Below are positions 48,437 to 56,686 of a stretch of DNA of 56,940 nucleotides, in pieces. The stretch is taken from the NCBI GenBank assembly GCA_015061315.1, contig SUWV01000016.1, positions 1 through 56,940 of the forward strand, in the 5' to 3' direction. Position 1 is the stretch's first letter. Each line of letters opens with the position of its first letter. The notes below the pieces were generated by a model. That model saw nothing but the letters and a program-made list of their open reading frames with translations, was not told where the DNA came from and did no database searches. The translations under genes were made by a program, and so were the position numbers. This stretch comes from Lentimicrobiaceae bacterium. Its GTDB lineage: Bacteria > Bacteroidota > Bacteroidia > Bacteroidales > F082.

Positions 48437-49060
48437 ATGATGAAAAGAATTATCTTGTGCATGGTGATAAGTATGTCATTATGCACGATGCTCATGGGAC
48501 AAAATGAGCAGAAGCCCACTCAAAACTACCCTCATCAGGAGGTGTCAATCAGTTACGGTGACGTGCTGTTAGCCATCAGTCCAATTTATAATACCCAGGG
48601 TACATCGAGTTATCCTAATCATAATTGGTTTGCTCCCAATACATACAAAGGTGATGAGAAATCGCCAGGCGCATTTTCTTTATCATATATGTATGGAATA
48701 AAGAAATGGTTATGGTTAGGTGTATCTGCAACATACACCTCGTTTTATCAAAAAGTTTATGATTTCTCACACCAAAAGGTTGCGACCAATTCAGGACATA
48801 AGATGGCAATCGTACCTACGATACGTTTCATGTATGTCTACAAGGAAAATTTCAACCTTTACTCAGCTTTTGGAATCGGTGCCTCTTTTGGATTATATAA
48901 TGACAAAGAGATGGATATACTTAATTTCAATATGCATCCTGTGATTCAATTTACAGGAATAGGCGTTTCTGTCGGCAAGGACTTGCGTGGTTTCGCTGAG
49001 TTTGGCTGCGGACCTCGTGGCATCTTCAACTGCGGCGTTCAATATCGTTTCGGAAAATAA
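48437..49060 (+). CDS. outer-membrane beta-barrel-like protein
   Basis: 207 residues. The signal peptide MMKRIILCMVISMSLCTMLMGQ probably starts at the first of two adjacent ATGs. The rest is made of alternating short beta-strands rich in Tyr/Phe/Gly (GAFSLSYMYGIKKWLWLGVSA, MAIVPTIRFMYVYKENF, NLYSAFGIGASFGLYND), ending FNCGVQYRFGK with a terminal aromatic/basic pattern typical of small outer-membrane barrels. No specific family is recognised. It is 27 bases upstream of a lipoprotein gene and probably co-transcribed with it. Confidence 0.7.
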   Translation: MMKRIILCMVISMSLCTMLMGQNEQKPTQNYPHQEVSISYGDVLLAISPIYNTQGTSSYPNHNWFAPNTYKGDEKSPGAFSLSYMYGIKKWLWLGVSATYTSFYQKVYDFSHQKVATNSGHKMAIVPTIRFMYVYKENFNLYSAFGIGASFGLYNDKEMDILNFNMHPVIQFTGIGVSVGKDLRGFAEFGCGPRGIFNCGVQYRFGK

Positions 49061-49087
49061 TCTAATAATCTTAAAATCCATATAATT

Positions 49088-49960
49088 ATGAAAAAGCTAA
49101 TATTTTATATCACAGTTATATTTTTCTCAGCTTCGTTATTCACTTCCTGCACAACAGATGAAGGCGACAATCCAGACCGTCTTACATCACGAGGATTGAC
49201 CATGACAGACGAATGGAGCAATGTCACTGATGCCGTTCTCAGAAGATACGCTGACATTACGTTTAAGTTAAATTATTACATAAAAACAGGACAATATAAT
49301 CATGGAGTGTACGAAACTTTCATGCAATCTGTAGATGAAAACATTTGGGAAGTTTACCAATACGGAGAAGAAGGCATTGCTTATAAGATAAATACTAACG
49401 GACAAGCTTTAGACAGTGTCGGTTCAATATGGGAGTTAACATCTTTCACAGACTATTATAACAATCTCGGACTACGTCAAGATGACGGCACTGTTAACTG
49501 TATCATAACATGCATAGATACAAATAGTTGGAATATATACTCTATAAATAATGACTTGCCAGAATACTTCTTCGATGTAAACATATCGTATAAAAGCACT
49601 CCGAGTACCATATACGTCTATCCTTATACATTTGCAGGAAAAGGTAATTTATGTTTGAATGATAATAATTATTATTATGAGGCAAGAAAATCAGATTATT
49701 CCGACAATAGACATCCAGGGCCAGATTATTATTATACAAATAATGGAATCGTCGATCTCAGTTTTGAATCAGAATCCGATCTTCAAAGAACGTCTGAATA
49801 TTGGAGCAAAGGGATTGTTAATATAACAGTTCATAATACGGAAGATGAAACATCCTCAACAAGAGCCGAATTCCTTCGTAAAAGCACAGAATACGTTGTC
49901 AAAATAACATACGGAGGCGTAACAGAAGAGTGGCATCATAATTATTATTACTATTATTAA
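49088..49960 (+). CDS. hypothetical lipoprotein
   Basis: 290 residues. The signal peptide ends FTSCTTDEGD, a lipobox with Cys21. The mature part is rich in Tyr, Asn and Asp, with no recognised domain; it looks beta-rich (VNISYKSTPSTIYVYPYTFAGKGNLCLNDN) and ends in five tyrosines. Position just after a beta-barrel gene suggests a shared envelope role. Function unknown. Confidence 0.7.
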   Translation: MKKLIFYITVIFFSASLFTSCTTDEGDNPDRLTSRGLTMTDEWSNVTDAVLRRYADITFKLNYYIKTGQYNHGVYETFMQSVDENIWEVYQYGEEGIAYKINTNGQALDSVGSIWELTSFTDYYNNLGLRQDDGTVNCIITCIDTNSWNIYSINNDLPEYFFDVNISYKSTPSTIYVYPYTFAGKGNLCLNDNNYYYEARKSDYSDNRHPGPDYYYTNNGIVDLSFESESDLQRTSEYWSKGIVNITVHNTEDETSSTRAEFLRKSTEYVVKITYGGVTEEWHHNYYYYY

Positions 49961-50082
49961 ACTGATTTTTAATACAACAAATAATGAGTCTATAGATTAT
50001 ATGATGTAATTTATAGACTCATTTGTTTTTATGATAAAGACTAACTACGGAATTGACTTCGAATGAACATCTCGATTTATAA

Positions 50083-50143
50083 TTGCATAAAACCCTATGC
50101 AAATATAAAATATAATTTTAGAATTGCATAGAAAATTATGCAA
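50083..50143. promoter_or_regulatory. pair of TTGCATA-N6-TATGCAA palindromes
   Basis: Two identical-arm 20-bp inverted repeats at 50083-50102 and 50124-50143, within a 41-bp direct repeat that also keeps the trailing AATATAAAAT. The shape is that of a dimeric-regulator operator, but they lie between two convergent genes with no promoter element recognised nearby. Confidence 0.75.
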
Positions 50144-50150
50144 ATATAAA

Positions 50151-50180
50151 ATAAAAAAACCTCAGAAATTTTCTGAGGTT
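50151..50180 (-). terminator. metK terminator
   Basis: Perfect 11-bp arms AACCTCAGAAA (50158-50168) and TTTCTGAGGTT (50170-50180). The A-tract on the left is a U-tract for minus-strand transcripts, so it terminates metK. Confidence 0.9.
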
Positions 50181-50196
50181 CCATAATTTTCAATTG

Positions 50197-51495
50197 TCAA
50201 CTTTCAATTTTCAATTTATTCTTGATATCTTCAACGGCGTCTAATTTTTCCCAAGCGAAAAGCTCGACGTTTTTGTAAATCTTACCGTCTTCTTTGAAAG
50301 TGTCTTTATCTTCGTAGAACACTTCTACTTTCTCAACTCTTGGGTCGCGACCGAAGTGACCGTAAGATGCTGTTGCTTCGAAGATTGGATTTTTCAAGCC
50401 GAAACGTTTTACTATAGCGTAAGGACGTAAGTCGAATAATTCTTTAAGTTTCTCTGCTATCACAGCATCGCTGACTTTCTTACCGTTAGCGTCTTTAACA
50501 TGAGAAGTTCCGTTTGTATTTACGTAGAAACCTACAGGTTGTGCCACGCCGATAGCGTAAGCTATTTGAACCAAAGCCTCGTCACAAGCGCCAGAAGCTA
50601 CTAAGTTCTTGGCGATATGACGTGCTGCGTAAGCTGCTGAACGGTCTACTTTTGAAGAGTCTTTTCCTGAGAAAGCGCCGCCGCCATGAGCACCGCGACC
50701 GCCGTAAGTATCAACGATGATTTTTCTTCCTGTGAGACCTGTGTCGCCATGAGGACCGCCGATAACGAACTTGCCTGTAGGATTGACAAAAAGTTTCATG
50801 TCAGGTTTGAAGAGAAGCTTCACGCGTTGAGGAAGAAGCTTCTTGACACGAGGAATAAGGATTGTTCTAACGTCGTGTTCGATAGCCTTTATCATAGCTT
50901 CGTCGTCATCAAGAAATTCGTCATGCTGAGTTGAGATGACGATAGTGTCGATGCGGAGAGGTTTCCAGTTAGGACCATATTCTACCGTGACTTGTGACTT
51001 AGCGTCAGGACGAAGATATTTCATTTTCTTGCCTTCGCGACGGATCTGCGAAAGTTCGTGTAATAAGATATGTGACAACTCAGCTGTGAGAGGCATATAG
51101 TCGTCAGTTTCCTTACAAGCGAAACCGAACATCATACCTTGATCGCCGGCACCTTGGTCTTCATCTTTCTTACGTTCAACGCCGCGGTTGATGTCTTGTG
51201 ATTGGTCATGAATAGCAGAAATGATGCCGCATGACTTGCCGTCGAATTGATATTCTGCTTTGTTATAGCCTATGCGTTCGATGACGCGACGAGCTGTCTT
51301 TTGAATATCGACATAACCGGAAGACTTTACTTCTCCTGCGATTACAGCGAGACCTGTTGTGACTAATGTCTCGCAAGCCACTTTAGATTCAGGATCTTGA
51401 CGAAGCATTTCGTCCAAGACAGCGTCGGAAATTTGGTCGGCCACTTTATCTGGATGACCTTCAGAAACTGATTCTGATGTGAAGTAATAACCCAT
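50197..51495 (-). CDS. metK: S-adenosylmethionine synthetase
   Basis: 432 residues. It makes S-adenosylmethionine from methionine and ATP. Motifs: [11 protein letters not shown] (His14), [56 protein letters not shown]. Length is slightly above E. coli MetK and typical for Bacteroidota. No SAM riboswitch fold was recognised in the short upstream region. The last codons overlap a short TTTCAA-type repeat. Confidence 0.98.
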   Translation of the reverse strand: MGYYFTSESVSEGHPDKVADQISDAVLDEMLRQDPESKVACETLVTTGLAVIAGEVKSSGYVDIQKTARRVIERIGYNKAEYQFDGKSCGIISAIHDQSQDINRGVERKKDEDQGAGDQGMMFGFACKETDDYMPLTAELSHILLHELSQIRREGKKMKYLRPDAKSQVTVEYGPNWKPLRIDTIVISTQHDEFLDDDEAMIKAIEHDVRTILIPRVKKLLPQRVKLLFKPDMKLFVNPTGKFVIGGPHGDTGLTGRKIIVDTYGGRGAHGGGAFSGKDSSKVDRSAAYAARHIAKNLVASGACDEALVQIAYAIGVAQPVGFYVNTNGTSHVKDANGKKVSDAVIAEKLKELFDLRPYAIVKRFGLKNPIFEATASYGHFGRDPRVEKVEVFYEDKDTFKEDGKIYKNVELFAWEKLDAVEDIKNKLKIES

Positions 51496-51686
51496 ACAAA
51501 TTAATTTAATTAGTTAGCAAATTATAAATAAATTTGCGGAGAGTTTGTGATTGTAAAATGTTAGGAAAAAAACATTGTTTTAGCATTTTTTTCTTGTGGT
51601 TGCAATCAATCAAATCTTTCCACGTTTGAGACTACAAAGATACGATAGTTTTTTCAAATGGAGTAACTTTTTTCACAGAAAAATGT

Positions 51687-51694
51687 TATTTTTG
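51687..51694 (+). promoter_or_regulatory. gldA promoter (-7 element); decides the start codon
   Basis: TATTTTTG. The open frame extends upstream past this element to 51596, but transcripts starting here can only use ATG 51713. Confidence 0.6.
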
Positions 51695-51712
51695 CAAAAC
51701 AAAAAAATAAGT

Positions 51713-52621
51713 ATGTCGATAATAGTTCAAAACGTTACAAAACAATACGATACACAGTTAGCACTCAATAATGTTTCATTAGAGATTGGCAAGGGAGAAA
51801 TTGTTGGATTATTAGGTCCTAACGGAGCAGGAAAATCCACTTTGATGAAGATAATAACCTGTTTCATTCCGCCGACCGAAGGTAGCGTCACTGTTGAAGG
51901 CTTCGACATCTGGGAACAGTCGATGGAAGTCAGGAAACGCGTCGGATATTTGCCTGAACATAACCCTTTATATTTGGATATGTATGTTAAAGAATATTTA
52001 GGATTTGTAGCAGGCATTCATCACATCACGGGACAAGAAGCCAACAAGCGCATTGATGAGATGATAGAGATGACTGGCTTAAATGTTGAGATGCACAAGA
52101 AAATCGGGGCATTATCAAAAGGTTACAGACAACGTGTAGGCTTAGCACAGGCAATGATACATAATCCGTCAGTATTGATTTTAGACGAGCCGACATCAGG
52201 ACTTGACCCTAACCAGCTAATCGACATAAGAAATTTGATCAAGAACTTAGGAAAGGAAAAGACGGTATTATTATCGACGCACATCATGCAGGAAGTCGAG
52301 GCACTTTGCGACAGAGTCGTTATTATTAATAAAGGTGTAGTAGTTGCCAACGACAATATTGAGAACTTGACTAAGGAATCTGACAATGTTTTGATCGTTG
52401 AGTTTGATGGCAAGGTCACAATGGAAATGTTAAGAAGCATAGCAGGCTTAAAGCAAGCTCGGTCGATAAAAGACAACCATTGGATTTTGGAGCCTAAAGC
52501 CGATTTAGACATAAGACAAGATCTGATGCGCTGGGCTATTAATAATAATGTGATCATTAAGAGCATGCAGCAGGAAGAAACCAGCATCGAGGAAAGCTTC
52601 CAGAGACTTACTAAAGTCTAA
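51713..52621 (+). CDS. gldA: ABC transporter ATP-binding protein, GldA-like
   Basis: 302 residues. Walker A is LLGPNGAGKST (33-43), then Q-loop, signature LSKGYRQRVGLAQAM, Walker B VLILDEPTSGLDP and H-loop STHIMQEV. The C-terminal extension (NLTKESDNVLIVEFDGKV to EESIEESFQRLTKV) matches the GldA group of Bacteroidota, which in gliding species works with the GldF/GldG permeases. Neither permease gene is in this window, and GldA homologues also exist in non-gliding Bacteroidales, so a motility role is not implied. The start is fixed by the promoter. Confidence 0.87.
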   Translation: MSIIVQNVTKQYDTQLALNNVSLEIGKGEIVGLLGPNGAGKSTLMKIITCFIPPTEGSVTVEGFDIWEQSMEVRKRVGYLPEHNPLYLDMYVKEYLGFVAGIHHITGQEANKRIDEMIEMTGLNVEMHKKIGALSKGYRQRVGLAQAMIHNPSVLILDEPTSGLDPNQLIDIRNLIKNLGKEKTVLLSTHIMQEVEALCDRVVIINKGVVVANDNIENLTKESDNVLIVEFDGKVTMEMLRSIAGLKQARSIKDNHWILEPKADLDIRQDLMRWAINNNVIIKSMQQEETSIEESFQRLTKV

Positions 52622-52745
52622 AGATGAAAGTCTAAAGTCTAAAGATAAAAGACTAAAGTCTAAAGATGAAAGTCTAAAGACTAAAGGTACAAACATTTTT
52701 CCCTTTAGACTTTAGACATTAGACTTTAGACTTAAACATTCGACT
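52622..52745. repeat. GTCTAAA arrays in opposite orientation, long hairpin after gldA
   Basis: About 60 bp of GTCTAAAGAT/GTCTAAA heptamers are followed by the reverse-complement TTTAGAC array. GTCTAAAGACTAAAGG (52672-52687) pairs with 52702-52717 with one mismatch of 16. It could act as a gldA terminator, though no T-tract follows. Confidence 0.8.
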
Positions 52746-52773
52746 TTCAAACTCTAAACTTTTTTTTAAATGG

Positions 52774-52806
52774 TATTGTTTTATAAGAAAAAAAGTTTTA
52801 ATTTTG
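52774..52806 (+). promoter_or_regulatory. promoter of the rplM operon
   Basis: TATTG (TTG at 52776-52778) and TAATTTTG (52799-52806) with a 20-base spacer. The leader to rplM is about 58 bases. Confidence 0.75.
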
Positions 52807-52868
52807 CACCCGTTTCATACGTATGAAAAACAAATGTTGAACAAACAGCATAATTTATTATTAATCAA

Positions 52869-53321
52869 ATGGATACATTAAGTTACAAAACAATTAGCGT
52901 CAGCAAAGAAAATGCCAACAAGAAGTGGTATATCGTTGATGCTGAGGGCCAAACTTTAGGTAGATTAGCTTCTGAAGTAGCACAGGTCCTAAGAGGTAAG
53001 AGGAAGACATGCTTTACTCCCCACAGTGATTGTGGCGACAATGTCATAATTATCAATGCCGAGAAAGTCGTCCTCACCGGCAAAAAATTAACAGAGAAGA
53101 CTTACGTTCACCACACAGGTTATCCTGGCGGTCAAAGATTCAGAACTGTAGAAGAGCAATTGAAGAGAAAGCCAATCGCAGTTCTTGAACATGCTATCAA
53201 GGGAATGCTTCCAAAGACAGTTCTTGGAAACGCATTATTCCGTAATTTGTACGTTTATGCAGGTCCTGACCACAAACATCAGGCACAACAACCTATCGAA
53301 CTTAAAATCAACACCAAATAA
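52869..53321 (+). CDS. rplM: 50S ribosomal protein L13
   Basis: 150 residues; an early-assembling protein of the large subunit. Recognisable by WYIVDAEGQTLGRLASEVAQVLRGKRK, HTGYPGG, and AIKGMLPKTVLGNALFRNLYVYAGPDHKHQAQQP. It is first of rplM-rpsI, separated by 5 bases from rpsI. Confidence 0.98.
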   Translation: MDTLSYKTISVSKENANKKWYIVDAEGQTLGRLASEVAQVLRGKRKTCFTPHSDCGDNVIIINAEKVVLTGKKLTEKTYVHHTGYPGGQRFRTVEEQLKRKPIAVLEHAIKGMLPKTVLGNALFRNLYVYAGPDHKHQAQQPIELKINTK

Positions 53322-53326
53322 TTATC

Positions 53327-53713
53327 ATGGAAGTAATAAACGCTTTAGGTAGAAGAAAGACCGCTGTTGCACGTATTTACATGAAAGCTGGCAACGGAAA
53401 CATTACGATTAACAAGCGCGACTATAAGGAATATTTCCCAACAAGCATCCTTCACTACGTTGTTGAACAACCTTTAATGTTGACCGAAACTCTCGGACAA
53501 TATGACATTAAAGTCAACTTAGACGGTGGTGGTATCAACGGACAAGCTGAAGCATTACGTTTAGCTATCAGCCGTGCATTGTGCGAAATCAACCCAGAAT
53601 ATCGCCCTATCCTCAAGGCAAAAGGTTTAATGCGTCGTGACCCACGTATGGTCGAGCGTAAGAAACCAGGTCAGCCAAAAGCTCGTAAGAAATTCCAATT
53701 CAGCAAACGTTAG
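53327..53713 (+). CDS. rpsI: 30S ribosomal protein S9
   Basis: 128 residues. Motifs: ALGRRKTAVARIYMKAGNG, DGGGINGQAEALRLAISRAL, and the C-terminal tail KARKKFQFSKR that reaches the ribosomal P-site. Paired with rplM as in most bacteria; 104 bases before rpsB. Confidence 0.98.
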   Translation: MEVINALGRRKTAVARIYMKAGNGNITINKRDYKEYFPTSILHYVVEQPLMLTETLGQYDIKVNLDGGGINGQAEALRLAISRALCEINPEYRPILKAKGLMRRDPRMVERKKPGQPKARKKFQFSKR

Positions 53714-53817
53714 TCTATCAAAAGGCAAGCATTTGTGTTTAGCATCCAAATCGTTGAGATCTATTAAGCTACTCATCGATTGCATCAGTGAAAGTAAACA
53801 TTTAAAAAAATTAACAC

Positions 53818-54639
53818 ATGACACAAGTAACATTCGAACAATTATTAGATGCAGGTTGTCACTTTGGACACTTAAGAAGAAAGTGGAATCCAAACATGGC
53901 TCCTTACATCTTCATGGAACGTAATGGTATCCATATCATTGATTTATATAAAACACAAGCTAAGATTGACGAAGCAGCTAACGCAGTACGTCAATTAGCA
54001 AGATCAGGAAAGAAAATCCTCTTCGTCGCTACAAAAAAACAAGCTAAAGACATCGTTGCTGAACTCGTACAAAAAGTAAACATGCCTTACGTAACAGAAC
54101 GTTGGCCAGGCGGTATGCTCACCAACTTCTCTACAATCCGCAAGGCTGTCCGTAAGATGGTTAGCATCGACAAAATGATGGCAAGCAGCACATTCAATAA
54201 CCTTTCAAAACGTGAAAGATTACAAATTGAACGTGAACGCGAAAAATTAAACAAGAACTTAGGTAGTATCGCTGACCTCAGCCGTCTCCCAAGCGCTGTT
54301 TTCGTTGTTGACGTCATCAAAGAACATATCGCTATAGCTGAAGCAAGAAAACTTAACATCCCTACTTTCGCTATCGTCGATACAAACTCAAATCCTAACC
54401 TCATCGACTTCCCTATCCCAGCTAACGACGATGCTTCAAAATCAATCGAACTCATCATCGGTAAAATGGTTGAAGCTATCGAAGAAGGTTTGACAGAACG
54501 TAAAAACTCACGTGATAAGGAAGACATCGTCGAAGACGAAATGATGGACGATGAAAACGTAATGGAAAACAAAGGCGAGGAAGAAGAAAAAGAAGAAAAA
54601 CGTCAAAGAAGACCTCGTAAAAACGTTAACAAAAAATAA
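53818..54639 (+). CDS. rpsB: 30S ribosomal protein S2
   Basis: 273 residues. Motifs: LLDAGCHFGHLRRKWNPNMAPYIF, IIDLYKTQAKIDEA, TERWPGGMLTNFSTIRKAV, FAIVDTNSNPNLIDFPIPANDDASKSI. The last ~45 residues are a charged extension, first acidic (DIVEDEMMDDENV) then basic (RQRRPRKNVNKK). Bacteroidota S2 proteins often carry such tails. 21 bases before tsf. Confidence 0.97.
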   Translation: MTQVTFEQLLDAGCHFGHLRRKWNPNMAPYIFMERNGIHIIDLYKTQAKIDEAANAVRQLARSGKKILFVATKKQAKDIVAELVQKVNMPYVTERWPGGMLTNFSTIRKAVRKMVSIDKMMASSTFNNLSKRERLQIEREREKLNKNLGSIADLSRLPSAVFVVDVIKEHIAIAEARKLNIPTFAIVDTNSNPNLIDFPIPANDDASKSIELIIGKMVEAIEEGLTERKNSRDKEDIVEDEMMDDENVMENKGEEEEKEEKRQRRPRKNVNKK

Positions 54640-54660
54640 ATCTAAAAACAATTTATTACT

Positions 54661-55656
54661 ATGAACATTACAGCTGCTCAAGTTAACGAATTAAGACAAA
54701 TGACAGGCGCCGGCATGATGGACTGCAAAAAAGCTCTCGTAGAATGCAATGGCGACAAACAAGCTGCTATCGACTATCTTCGTAAAAAAGGTCAAAAGAT
54801 CGCTTTGAAAAGAGCTGACCGCGACGCTACAGAAGGTTGCGTAATCTCTAAAGCTACCGAAGATCACAAATTTGCTGCTGTCATTATGTTAAACTGCGAA
54901 ACTGACTTCGTTGGCGCTAACGCTGACTTCGTTGGTACAACAAAAATGCTCTTAGACTTCGCAGTAGAAAACAGAGTTAAAGATATGGAAGCTCTCAACG
55001 CTGCTACCATCAACGGTACAACACTTGAAGCTATCGTAACAGACCTCACAGCAAAAACAGGCGAGAAAGTTCAAGTTGGTAAATACTTCGCTATCGAAGC
55101 TGAATACGTTACTAACTACAACCACCAAGGTAACCGCCTCGCTACAATAGTAGGTTTCAATAAATCATTCAACGGCATCGAAGAAATCGCTCACGAAGTA
55201 GCTCTTCAAATCGCTGCTATGGACCCAGTCGCTATCGATGAAAACGACGTCCCACAAGCAACAAAAGATAACGAATACAACGTCGCTATCGAGAAGACAA
55301 AACAAGAGCAAATCCAAAAAGCTGTTGAAGTCGCTTTGAAAAAAGCAGGTATCAACCCAGCTCACGTTGACACTGATGACCACATCAACTCAAACATGGC
55401 TAAAGGTTGGATCACTGAAGAAGACGCTGCTAAAGCTCGCGAAATTAAAGAACAAGTCGCAGCAGAAAAAGCTGGCAACCTCAACACAGCAATGTTAGAA
55501 AACATCGCTAAAGGTCGTCTCGCTAAGTTCTTCAAAGAAAACTGCTTACTCGATCAAGTATCACTCATCGCTGACCCTAAAACAGTTCGCGAATATATCC
55601 AAGCTGGCGATAAAGAAGCTACAGTTACAGCTTTCAACCGCGTGAAGTTAGGATAA
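54661..55656 (+). CDS. tsf: elongation factor Ts
   Basis: 331 residues; the GDP/GTP exchange factor for EF-Tu. The N-terminal UBA-like TGAGMMDCKKALVECNGDKQAAIDYLRKKG, the TDFVGANADFV core motif, and a C-terminal LLDQVSLIADPKTVREYIQ are present. It is longer than E. coli EF-Ts (283), as usual in this phylum, with an enlarged middle. Last gene of the operon, with a terminator after it. Confidence 0.98.
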   Translation: MNITAAQVNELRQMTGAGMMDCKKALVECNGDKQAAIDYLRKKGQKIALKRADRDATEGCVISKATEDHKFAAVIMLNCETDFVGANADFVGTTKMLLDFAVENRVKDMEALNAATINGTTLEAIVTDLTAKTGEKVQVGKYFAIEAEYVTNYNHQGNRLATIVGFNKSFNGIEEIAHEVALQIAAMDPVAIDENDVPQATKDNEYNVAIEKTKQEQIQKAVEVALKKAGINPAHVDTDDHINSNMAKGWITEEDAAKAREIKEQVAAEKAGNLNTAMLENIAKGRLAKFFKENCLLDQVSLIADPKTVREYIQAGDKEATVTAFNRVKLG

Positions 55657-55691
55657 TAGCTATAAGGACACTTTCGTTGTCCCACATAAAG

Positions 55692-55726
55692 AAATCCCGA
55701 TTCAGTAATGAGTCGGGATTTTTTTG
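55692..55726 (+). terminator. terminator after tsf
   Basis: Stem AAATCCCGA/TCGGGATTT with a 12-base loop, followed by T-run. Confidence 0.92.
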
Positions 55727-55746
55727 TCAATAAATAATTTTTTTCA

Positions 55747-55754
55747 TATCTTTG
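55747..55754 (+). promoter_or_regulatory. promoter of the 82-residue small gene
   Basis: TATCTTTG, leader ~37 bases to ATG 55795. Confidence 0.6.
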
Positions 55755-55794
55755 TTGAACAATCTTTTTTTTAATAAATCAAATTTCACATAAT

Positions 55795-56043
55795 ATGCTT
55801 TCACCAACATATAATTTCGATTGTACAGAATTACAACAACAGATTACGGCAAGCAATATTGAATTAGGAGAAAAAGGTTATAGTATCAATCATATTGATA
55901 ATCCAATATACAATGACGTTCCAGATACAAATGAGGATTTTTTTGCCAAGACACGTCGCAGTATAGAAAATCTCAAAGAGCATCAGGATATACACGTCAG
56001 ACTACTGCGCTCAAAAAAAACAGATTTAAAAACAAGACATTGA
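55795..56043 (+). CDS. small hypothetical protein (82 residues)
   Basis: Mixed-charge soluble protein, MLSPTYNFDCTELQQQITAS to KKTDLKTRH, with no signal peptide or membrane segment. The second half is helical and basic (TRRSIENLKEHQDIHVRLLRSKK). It is preceded by its own TAnnTTTG element, which supports it as a real gene despite the small size. Not recognised. Confidence 0.55.
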   Translation: MLSPTYNFDCTELQQQITASNIELGEKGYSINHIDNPIYNDVPDTNEDFFAKTRRSIENLKEHQDIHVRLLRSKKTDLKTRH

Positions 56044-56050
56044 TTTTTCT

Positions 56051-56058
56051 TACATTTG
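56051..56058 (+). promoter_or_regulatory. promoter of the 177-residue membrane protein gene
   Basis: TACATTTG, directly after the small gene's stop and 26 bases before ATG 56084. Confidence 0.55.
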
Positions 56059-56083
56059 TATTATCATTAATAAACTATATCGT

Positions 56084-56617
56084 ATGAAAAAATTGTTAAT
56101 AATCATCGGTTTAATATTTGCAGGATTTGTCGCAAATTCACAAAATCAGTCAAATAACATCTGTTCAATAGAAAAACGATGCGGTAAAATCATAAATGTT
56201 GAGACTAAAGAAAAAATTTCATCAGAGGATTTGATGCTAATTCTTGACGAAGACACTTACAAAACTTACAGAACTGGAAGAACCCTCCATATTGTATCAA
56301 TACCTTTTTGGTGCACAACAGCGGCATTCGCCTCATTGACGACGGCAAGTTTTATTATGGCGCACAAGGCACTCAATGCACAAACCAATAGCAATTCCGA
56401 AGAATTAGGCAACGCAATAGGATTCTCACTTTTTTATGCAGGAGGAATTATAATGTCATTAGGCACTATGGTATCAGCAATACCGTCAATAGCCATTACA
56501 GTATGTAGCAATGCTAAGATGAACAAAGTCGTTGATAATTACAATAATAAAACGAATGATATAACACTTAATTTTGGAGCAACAAATAGCGGAATAGGCT
56601 TCACCTTGAACTTTTAG
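56084..56617 (+). CDS. hypothetical membrane protein
   Basis: 177 residues. Signal peptide or first helix MKKLLIIIGLIFAGFVANSQ. Two further hydrophobic segments at about 75-95 (IPFWCTTAAFASLTTASFIM) and 110-145 (AIGFSLFYAGGIIMSLGTMVSAIPSIAITV). The C-terminal ITLNFGATNSGIGFTLNF looks like terminal beta-strands. Similar small exported proteins are common in Bacteroidota, but I do not recognise a named family. Confidence 0.65.
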   Translation: MKKLLIIIGLIFAGFVANSQNQSNNICSIEKRCGKIINVETKEKISSEDLMLILDEDTYKTYRTGRTLHIVSIPFWCTTAAFASLTTASFIMAHKALNAQTNSNSEELGNAIGFSLFYAGGIIMSLGTMVSAIPSIAITVCSNAKMNKVVDNYNNKTNDITLNFGATNSGIGFTLNF

Positions 56618-56630
56618 TTCATTGTTATGA

Positions 56631-56665
56631 CTCGGATAAATTCAATGACATTGAATTTATCCGAG
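56631..56665. terminator. perfect 16-bp inverted repeat between convergent genes
   Basis: Arms CTCGGATAAATTCAAT (56631-56646) and ATTGAATTTATCCGAG (56650-56665) with a 3-base loop. No T-tract on either side. It lies between two convergent genes, so a bidirectional terminator or mRNA 3'-end stabiliser is most likely. Confidence 0.75.
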
Positions 56666-56686
56666 CATTCAGGCTACCAAAAAAAA

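Noticed and set aside
51496..51600. SAM riboswitch upstream of metK
   Set aside because: The region before metK is short and AT-rich, and I could not find SAM-I or SAM-II conserved cores.
51596..51712. 39-residue N-terminal extension of GldA
   Set aside because: It lies upstream of and across the promoter element, and ABC ATPases begin at MSIIVQNVTKQY.
53714..53817. structured ribosomal-protein leader before rpsB
   Set aside because: Only a weak CATTTG/CAAAT pairing is visible; not enough to call an S2 autoregulatory element.
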